Assembly: GCA_003641675.1 (NCBI GenBank)
Contig: QNBI01000081.1
Span: 1-7,636, forward strand
Reading direction: 5' to 3'
Length of the DNA stretch: 7,636 bases
Origin: Spirochaetota bacterium
GTDB taxonomy: Bacteria > Spirochaetota > Spirochaetia > SZUA-6
Positions 1 through 4,396 of this stretch are shown here, piece after piece; position 1 is the stretch's first letter; each line of letters opens with the position of its first letter. A model generated the notes under the pieces. That model saw nothing but the letters and a program-made list of their open reading frames with translations, searched no databases and was not told the origin of the DNA. A program made the position numbers and the translations under genes.

Positions 1-30
1 AAAAGCAGGACTTACTCCGATAGTATTCAA
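1..30 (-). CDS. Possible start of a divergent gene running off the left edge (partial, unidentified)
   Basis: On the minus strand a GAGGG ribosome-binding-like sequence (complement of 37-41) is followed, after a 6-base gap, by a TTG codon at 30-28 and ten open codons to the window edge (reading M-N-T-I-G-V-S-P-A-F). A near-consensus leftward promoter lies upstream with its predicted transcription start near 63, giving a leader of about 33 bases, which fits a real gene start. The fragment is too short to identify. A GTG at 37-35 in another frame is an alternative start but has no properly spaced binding site. The call rests on context (promoter, operator, ribosome site), not on the peptide. 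Confidence 0.35.
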   Translation of the reverse strand, partial: MNTIGVSPAF

Positions 31-52
31 CAATCACCCTCTTTTATTTAAG

Positions 53-71
53 ATATTTTGTATACAATATT
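53..71. promoter_or_regulatory. GntR-type operator, copy 1
   Basis: The sequence is ATATTTTGTATACAATATT, with a perfect 10-bp palindromic core TTGTATACAA at 58-67. It is identical over 19 bp to the copy at 124-142. GntR proteins of the FadR/FCD group are known to bind palindromes with a GT-n-AC centre, and two such regulators are encoded just downstream. This copy covers the predicted start point (about 63) of the leftward promoter, a position expected to block transcription of the divergent gene. Binding itself is inferred. Confidence 0.7.
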
Positions 72-98
72 TATAATCCAAAAATGTTCTAATGTCAA
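70..98 (-). promoter_or_regulatory. Leftward sigma-70-type promoter for the divergent gene
   Basis: Read on the minus strand, a perfect -35 hexamer TTGACA (complement of 93-98) is separated by exactly 17 bp from a -10 hexamer TATAAA (complement of 70-75). The start point would be near 62-63, in the middle of operator copy 1. This points to a divergent gene left of the window under GntR control. Confidence 0.6.
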
Positions 99-123
99 GA
101 TAAATTATTCATAATCTAATATA

Positions 124-142
124 ATATTTTGTATACAATATT
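124..142. promoter_or_regulatory. GntR-type operator, copy 2
   Basis: This is an exact second copy of the 19-bp element at 53-71, core TTGTATACAA at 129-138. The centres of the two copies are 71 bp apart, close to 6.8 turns of B-DNA. It lies just upstream of the rightward -35 element (155-160), centred near -56 of the regulator transcript, so its effect on that promoter could be through looping to copy 1 or by acting on the leftward promoter from upstream. Confidence 0.65.
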
Positions 143-154
143 ATATAATCTTTC

Positions 155-183
155 TTGACCATCTTTCTTATGTCCTTTATAAT
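155..183 (+). promoter_or_regulatory. Rightward sigma-70-type promoter for the regulator/isomerase operon
   Basis: A -35 hexamer TTGACC (155-160), a 17-bp spacer and a perfect -10 TATAAT (178-183) precede the first GntR gene. The predicted start point near 190 leaves a very short leader of about 16 bases, containing a GGAG ribosome-binding sequence at 191-194, 11 bases before the ATG at 206. Confidence 0.65.
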
Positions 184-205
184 AAAACATGGAGTATAAT
201 AGATA

Positions 206-859
206 ATGTATACAGTCCATAGAGAAGAGCTTTCGGAAATGGTTTATCGGTCTATCAAAGAGATGATACTGACAAATCAGCTCTCAACAGGTGAAAAAAT
301 TGTGCAGGAAAAAATAGCTTCACAGTTAGGTGTTTCCCGTTCCCCCCTCCTTGCAGCCCTTGCCAAACTCGAAAGGGAGATGCTTATACAGATTGTTCCA
401 AGAAAAGGAGCTTTTGTACGCAAACTCTCTGTAAAAGAATTTGTAGATTTATATGAAATAAGATTACGCCTGGAACCTCTCGGCGCCTACGAAGCCGCTG
501 TAAGAAGGTCGGACAAACAGCTAAAAGAACTTAAGAAACTGCTTACAGAATGTGAAAAAAGTATGAACAAAACGCATACAGGCGGTTTAAAGAAAGCAGA
601 TTATAAGTTTCATATGAAAATAATGGAGATAAGTGAAAATGAGTTCCTATACAGAATGGTTTCCGTCTCTAACATGATGCTAATGAGCAACTTAGAAGGG
701 CTTCTAAAAACTCCGGAGAAAAGCCTTAAGGATCACAAAAATATATTTAAGGCTATTGCGGGCAGAAAAGGCAAAAATGCTGAACAATTTATGTACGAGC
801 ATATTTTGGAATCTGTAAATAATCTAAAAAAAAGAGAAAATATTAATGCAAAAGATTAA
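206..859 (+). CDS. GntR-family transcriptional regulator, FadR/FCD subfamily (first of a tandem pair)
   Basis: A 217-residue cytoplasmic DNA-binding regulator of normal family length. Residues about 9-75 form the winged helix-turn-helix, with the turn and recognition helix around 36-58 (L-G-V-S-R-S-P). Residues about 76-205 form the all-helical FCD ligand domain. The Asp and three His that typically hold a metal in FCD domains are present as D132, H136, H177 and H199, so a metal-dependent small carboxylate or sugar-acid effector is plausible. In the recognition helix, the family pattern VSRTPVREAL reads VSRSPLLAAL, keeping the first Arg and losing the second. The ATG at 206 has GGAG at 191-194 and gives the usual short lead-in before the first helix. 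It is first in an operon with a second GntR gene (14-bp overlap) and an isomerase gene. The operators upstream suggest autoregulation. The effector cannot be read from sequence. Confidence 0.93.
   Translation: MYTVHREELSEMVYRSIKEMILTNQLSTGEKIVQEKIASQLGVSRSPLLAALAKLEREMLIQIVPRKGAFVRKLSVKEFVDLYEIRLRLEPLGAYEAAVRRSDKQLKELKKLLTECEKSMNKTHTGGLKKADYKFHMKIMEISENEFLYRMVSVSNMMLMSNLEGLLKTPEKSLKDHKNIFKAIAGRKGKNAEQFMYEHILESVNNLKKRENINAKD
207..214. promoter_or_regulatory. Possible degenerate third GntR half-site at the first regulator start codon
   Basis: The 8-bp palindrome TGTATACA overlaps the start codon at 206-208. It shares the GTATAC centre of the two upstream operators but lacks their matching outer bases. 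Its centre is 77 bp from that of copy 2. If bound, it would sit near +20 of the regulator transcript and act as an autorepression roadblock. An 8-bp match in AT-rich DNA can also be chance. Confidence 0.25.
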
Positions 860-1502
860 GAAAGACGCTCTGGGAAATCTTGTTTATGGGAAAATCAAGC
901 TTATGATTCTAAACGGTGCATTAAAGCCGGGGCAGAAGATCAACAAGAAAGAACTCACAGAACAGCTTTCTGTAAGCCAGACGCCTGTAAACGAGGCAAT
1001 TATCAGACTAACAGGCGAAGGCCTAATAGAGCAGCAAGAAAGAAAAGGATTTTTTATAAAAATATTTACATATCAGGATCTTAAGGAGTTTTTTGCCATT
1101 CGAGCAGGGATGGAAGGGGTTGCCTTAAGACTTTGCGTAGAGGAACAGCCGGATAATACACTGGATAAACTCACACACTTCTTTGATAATTTTTCTCTTC
1201 CTCTAGATGAAAATGAATATAAAAAGTACCTAAAGGCGGATCAGGAGTTTCATCAAAAGATTATTGAACTCTCACGAAATTCAATTATTATTAATTTTAA
1301 TAAAAATTTCGATTTTATAATGAAATCGTATCAGAAGGGGCTTATCCGGCCTCCGGAGGAAACACTACCTGAACATAAGGCAATTGTAAAAGCCGTTCGT
1401 AATAGAGACTCAGAAAAGGCGCAGCAGCTTTTAATAGAACATCACCTTAAGAGCAGAAAAGTAATAAAGGATCAGCACCTTAAATACAATACAAATAATT
1501 AG
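846..1502 (+). CDS. GntR-family transcriptional regulator, FadR/FCD subfamily (second of the pair)
   Basis: A 218-residue regulator that aligns essentially without gaps to the preceding GntR protein: winged helix-turn-helix at about 9-75 and an FCD domain with putative metal ligands D132, H136, H177 and H199 at the very same residue numbers. The pair therefore probably arose by tandem duplication and then diverged widely. The recognition helix reads VSQTPVNEAI against the family pattern VSRTPVREAL, so both usual Arg positions are replaced (Q45, N49). This suggests altered or weak DNA specificity. Its ATG lies 14 bp inside the end of the first gene with only a weak AAGAGA-type ribosome site, so translational coupling is likely. 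It could act as a homodimer with its own target or as a partner of the first regulator. Confidence 0.93.
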   Translation: MQKIKKDALGNLVYGKIKLMILNGALKPGQKINKKELTEQLSVSQTPVNEAIIRLTGEGLIEQQERKGFFIKIFTYQDLKEFFAIRAGMEGVALRLCVEEQPDNTLDKLTHFFDNFSLPLDENEYKKYLKADQEFHQKIIELSRNSIIINFNKNFDFIMKSYQKGLIRPPEETLPEHKAIVKAVRNRDSEKAQQLLIEHHLKSRKVIKDQHLKYNTNN

Positions 1503-1511
1503 GCTGTATAT

Positions 1512-2063
1512 ATGATTACACGAAAGGAATGGGAAAGCACACGTAAATGGGCATGGAATTTTGTCAAAGAATCCGGACTCCATTTAGATAGGGCGGAGTT
1601 TAAAAATATTGAGGTTGCAGATTTAGGCCTTGGAGAACTTAAAACTACAGGCCTGCAGATACTTACCCTCTACAGCAGTTCATTAATAGGGATAAAACTC
1701 CTTATATCCAGGCCTTTTCAGTTTTTTCCTCAGCACCGCCACCCTCCGTCTAAAGACGGCTCCTATCCCGGCAAAACAGAAATCTTTCGTGGTCAAACGG
1801 GTACTATGTACCTCTATGTTCCCGGCGAACCCGCAGAAAATCCACAGGTATTCCCCCCTAATCATAGGAAACAGTACTGCTCTGTCTGGCATGAAATTGC
1901 ATTAACACCCGGAGTACAGTATGTAAGCCCTCCTAACACCTGGCACTGGTTTATGGCAGGCAACAAAGGCGCTGTCGTCTTTAGTTTTTCTACAAAGGTA
2001 ACGGACTCCGAGGATCAGTTTCTCGACCCTCAGGTAAAGAGAAAAACAATAATAGACGGATAG
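1512..2063 (+). CDS. D-lyxose isomerase-family cupin protein (D-lyxose ketol-isomerase, DUF1498-like)
   Basis: A 183-residue cytoplasmic protein, close to the usual size of about 165-230 for this family of metal-dependent cupin isomerases. Characterised members interconvert D-lyxose and D-xylulose and can also act on D-mannose/D-fructose. The core is a single cupin barrel. The likely metal ligands are H75 and H77 (Q-H-R-H-P-P), E90 (G-K-T-E-I-F-R-G, with conserved K88) and H145 (N-T-W-H-W-F). The run of Trp, Phe and Tyr around these sites fits a sugar pocket. It starts 9 bp after the second GntR gene with only a weak AGG ribosome site, so it is read as the third gene of the operon. Its stop codon directly abuts the stop of the minus-strand kinase gene. 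Family assignment is firm; the true substrate is inferred and could be another pentose or hexose. Confidence 0.85.
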   Translation: MITRKEWESTRKWAWNFVKESGLHLDRAEFKNIEVADLGLGELKTTGLQILTLYSSSLIGIKLLISRPFQFFPQHRHPPSKDGSYPGKTEIFRGQTGTMYLYVPGEPAENPQVFPPNHRKQYCSVWHEIALTPGVQYVSPPNTWHWFMAGNKGAVVFSFSTKVTDSEDQFLDPQVKRKTIIDG

Positions 2064-3311
2064 TCAAATCCGGAACTTATTGTAAACTTTAAAAAGAGAG
2101 TCCTCTTCACCGACATTGCCGGGAAAAATAACAAAGGGAATACGCCCGAACCGGTGATTAACAGGAAGCTTAATAACAGGAACACCGGGTAAAATCTGCC
2201 CCATAACCCGCGCTTTGTCTATTTTTAGGCCATCAGCTAAAACAACATGGGATGTAATTCCGCCCTTTGCAATTATAAAAGAAGGTTTCCCAGGAAATTC
2301 TTCGATTATTCGTGCAAGAAATTCGGATATTTTCCGTCCTGCCGATAATCTCTTTTCCCTGCTTTTAAACTTTTTTTCATTCCTGGGCGTAGCTATAACA
2401 AGTGTCCGCTTCATATCTTTGTTTTTAACTCTATCTAACAACAATTCCAGATAACTACCCGGCTTCTCTAGTACCTGTTCAATGTCCAGTTCCAGAATAT
2501 CCAGAGCAGCTCTCTTTTTAAGAAACTCAAGCTGTTCTGTAGATTTTTTTACATAGGACCCAACGACAATTACCCCGTTTCCCTTTATATCAAACTGGTT
2601 TCCTTCTATAAGCGGTTTATCGTGTGTTTCTGTTATGGATTTCACTAAAGAGGCTCCGCTCTGAAAGATAAATTTTTTATCCCTTTTAATCGTTTCAAGC
2701 ACTGCTTTAGAGAACCGGTTAAGGTCGGTATAATTTTCTGCATTAACAACTACATATTTTTCATTTTTTAAAGACAATAGGTAATTTATAATGTCTTTAA
2801 TATCGGCAGAGCGAAGCATATCAAGAGTCACAGAACCCACATCGGCTGCTTTCACTGCACCCTTAGTTTTTTCCTCTATATATTCCGGCAGAAATGAGGT
2901 CCTATATCCAAAGACAGTATCATGTGCAAATTCTGTTTCTGATGCAGGAATACAATTTTTATCTCTGCAGACATAGTGTGTATTATTTTTTGTAATACGC
3001 CCTCCCTCAAAAAATGCAGGGCAGAGGAAAACAGCGTCCGCGCCGGGTGACCCATTTTCACCGAACATCTTACCAATAATTGTATTAATCTCCAGAGGGA
3101 AATGGCTTCTTAAGGTGGAATCCGACCTGCTTATAAATATAAGCTTTCTTCCGATTCCGCGGTTTACCAATTCTATGTTGGATACAATCTCATTCACGGT
3201 TTCTTCTGCCTCGTAAGGGTTTAAGGCCCGGCTATTGCTTAGAATAAAGAAAAAAGGAACGGTATCTTCGAATGCCTGTTGTAGAATTTTAACCTCCCAT
3301 CTGGTTAAGAA
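2064..3311 (-). pseudogene. Four-carbon acid sugar kinase-like gene (DUF1537/OtnK family), 5'-truncated
   Basis: Members of this family phosphorylate 3- or 4-oxidised tetronates or related sugar acids. From the only in-frame start (GTG at 3197) the product has 377 residues, where intact members have about 420-480. Visible family motifs, in that numbering, are the substrate-domain S-R-S-D-S-T-L-R at 23-30, P-A-F-F-E-G-G-R at 60-67, and in the nucleotide-binding half G-S-Y-V at 213-216, A-K-G-G-I-T-S at 310-316, G-Q-I-L-P-G-V-P at 333-340 and F-P-G-N-V-G at 358-363. The C-terminus is complete. Translated in frame upstream of the GTG, sequence from about 3311 still reads like the family (F-L-T-R-W, then I-L-S-N-S-R-A-L), but has no ATG, GTG or TTG. 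The start with the Asp-rich D-D-P-T-G-T-Q motif is missing, and a stop lies at 3338-3336. The gene is therefore probably inactive, unless the GTG yields a partial protein or the junction is an assembly error. Confidence 0.8.
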
Positions 3312-3790
3312 AATACAGCGGGCAGCTTGAGGGTATTATCCATACGGTTGCTGTTATGGGTGAACTTGTGCAGCAGAACCCATACTACAATGTAGGCCTC
3401 AATGTAAACGGCTTTTTAAATGTTCTCGAAACAGCAAGGCTTTTTAATATTAATAAACTCGTCTATACAAGTACAGGCGCTGTATACGGAGAGGCAAAAG
3501 GAACCGTATCGGAAGAACAGCCCGTAGTACCTGCCGACCTGTACAGCTCTACTAAAATTTCATGCGAATATATTGGATTCCAGTATGCAAAACTATTTAA
3601 CCTCGATTTCCGTGTGGCGCGGGTTTACTTTGTATACGGGCATGGGAAGTACCCTTCCAAATTTATAAATCTCTATAAAATAGCTTTCGGCGCATTAGAA
3701 GGCCTTACAGAACTCAACATTGAATCCGGCGGAGACCAGAGGCTTGACTTTACCTATGCAGACTGGCTTAAAAAGCAGAGGGAGCACTGA
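3305..3790 (+). pseudogene. NAD-dependent epimerase/dehydratase (extended SDR) fragment, truncated at both ends
   Basis: This is the middle of a GalE-like nucleotide-sugar epimerase/dehydratase. Family-like sequence begins about 3305-3328 (L-R-K-Y-S-G-Q-L-E-G-I-I-H), before the first ATG at 3356, and an in-frame stop lies at 3290-3292. In the numbering from that ATG, the catalytic segment is present: T-S-T-G-A-V-Y-G at 38-45, the active-site Y63-x-x-x-K67 (L-Y-S-S-T-K), R-V-x-x-V-Y-G around 89-95 and G-D-Q-R-L-D-F-T-Y at 126-134. The N-terminal G-x-x-G-x-x-G cofactor loop, about 50-60 residues, is absent. The protein also ends at residue 144, some 100-150 residues short of the usual 300 or more, with the last seven residues (L-K-K-Q-R-E-H) unlike the family. 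Without the NAD-binding loop it is very unlikely to work. No ribosome site precedes the ATG. It faces away from the kinase remnant. Confidence 0.75.
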
Positions 3791-3838
3791 ATTTTGCTTA
3801 TTTTCTGCTATTTTTCTTCTGCTAATCATCGAAAATTG

Positions 3839-3867
3839 TTGCCATATTCCAAAGCAAACCATATATT
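3839..3867 (+). promoter_or_regulatory. Sigma-70-type promoter of the marR-ABC exporter operon
   Basis: A -35 hexamer TTGCCA (3839-3844), a 17-bp spacer and a -10 TATATT (3862-3867), each matching the consensus at five of six bases, lie 35 bp before the MarR ATG. The start point would be near 3874, giving a leader of about 28 bases. The surrounding 110-bp gap (3791-3901) is AT-rich and otherwise holds only short T-rich repeats containing CTGCTA. Confidence 0.55.
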
Positions 3868-3880
3868 TAAGCTATCTTAA
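3867..3880. promoter_or_regulatory. Inverted repeat over the transcription start, candidate MarR operator
   Basis: The repeat TTAAG-CTAT-CTTAA has two perfect 5-bp arms around a 4-bp centre. It begins at the last base of the -10 element and covers the predicted start point. MarR proteins commonly repress their own operon by binding short palindromes in this position. A second, weaker palindrome (TTCT-TAAC-AGAA, 3891-3902) runs into the start codon. Binding is inferred. Confidence 0.4.
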
Positions 3881-3901
3881 TTATTCAGGATTCTTAACAG
3901 A

Positions 3902-4396
3902 ATGGAAAACTCAGATGAATTGGCCAATGTTCTGCTCAAATGGGCGGAGGTTTTTAATAACAAATCGATAGGTGGTCTCGTATGCTTCGGCAAAGAACAC
4001 GGACTTTCTATCTCCCAGATAGGAGCACTTTTCCATCTTAATCACGGCAGAATAAGCAGTGTCTCTCAAATCGGAGACAGCCTTGGTATTACAAGTGCAG
4101 CGGCAAGCCAGATGCTCGACGGACTCCTCCGGCAAGGTCTTATTGTTCGACATGAAGATCCCGACGATCGGCGCTCTAAACAAATTGCACTTACTCGTCA
4201 GGGCACAAAAATTATTCACAATATTATGAAGGCTCGGCAGCATTGGTTCTCCTCTATCTCAAACAGAATGACGAGAGAGGAACGGAAGATAGTAATTAAC
4301 TCGCTTAATATTCTCATCGAAAAGGCAGAACAGCCGGCATCGGACAGAAACCAGGTTAATAATTTCACCGGAATAAAGGAGAGCATAAATCAATGA
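3902..4396 (+). CDS. MarR-family transcriptional regulator
   Basis: A 164-residue winged helix-turn-helix protein, of ordinary length for the family (about 140-170). The DNA-binding core spans about 37-100, with the recognition helix near 65-79 (S-A-A-A-S-Q-M-L-D-G-L-L) and the wing carrying the D-P-D-D-R-R hallmark at 86-91, followed by K-Q-I-A-L-T-x-x-G. Helices at both ends should form the dimer interface. The ATG at 3902 is the first after an in-frame stop (3878-3880) and has a modest AGGA at 3887-3890. The stop overlaps the start of the ABC exporter gene (ATGA at 4393-4396). Such regulators typically repress the linked exporter until a drug or metabolite is bound, and the promoter-overlapping inverted repeat supports autoregulation. 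The ligand is not readable. Confidence 0.92.
   Translation: MENSDELANVLLKWAEVFNNKSIGGLVCFGKEHGLSISQIGALFHLNHGRISSVSQIGDSLGITSAAASQMLDGLLRQGLIVRHEDPDDRRSKQIALTRQGTKIIHNIMKARQHWFSSISNRMTREERKIVINSLNILIEKAEQPASDRNQVNNFTGIKESINQ

Noticed and set aside
72..77. TATAAT at 72-77 (and at 144-149) as rightward -10 elements
   Set aside because: Neither has a convincing -35 hexamer 16-18 bp upstream. The pair at 155-160 and 178-183 is far better.
1683..1892. Minus-strand open frame inside the isomerase gene
   Set aside because: It lies wholly antisense to a gene with clear family motifs, has no ribosome site and resembles no known protein.
2876..3076. Second minus-strand frame inside the kinase gene
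   Set aside because: It is in a different frame from the conserved kinase translation and shows no family motif, so it is a shadow and not evidence of a frameshift.
3195..3197. GTG as the true start of an intact kinase
   Set aside because: Family-like sequence continues upstream, the conserved N-terminal motif is absent and no good ribosome site precedes the GTG. A broken gene is the better reading.
3290..3800. Insertion sequence or transposon at the kinase-epimerase junction
   Set aside because: No transposase fragment, terminal inverted repeat or target-site duplication could be seen around either breakpoint.
3791..3830. T-rich stretch after the epimerase fragment as an intrinsic terminator
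   Set aside because: T-runs are present but no GC-rich hairpin precedes them.
3720..3971. Plus-strand open frame spanning the epimerase end, the intergenic gap and the marR start
   Set aside because: It crosses the marR promoter, is out of frame with both neighbours and has no recognisable domain. It also does not continue the epimerase.
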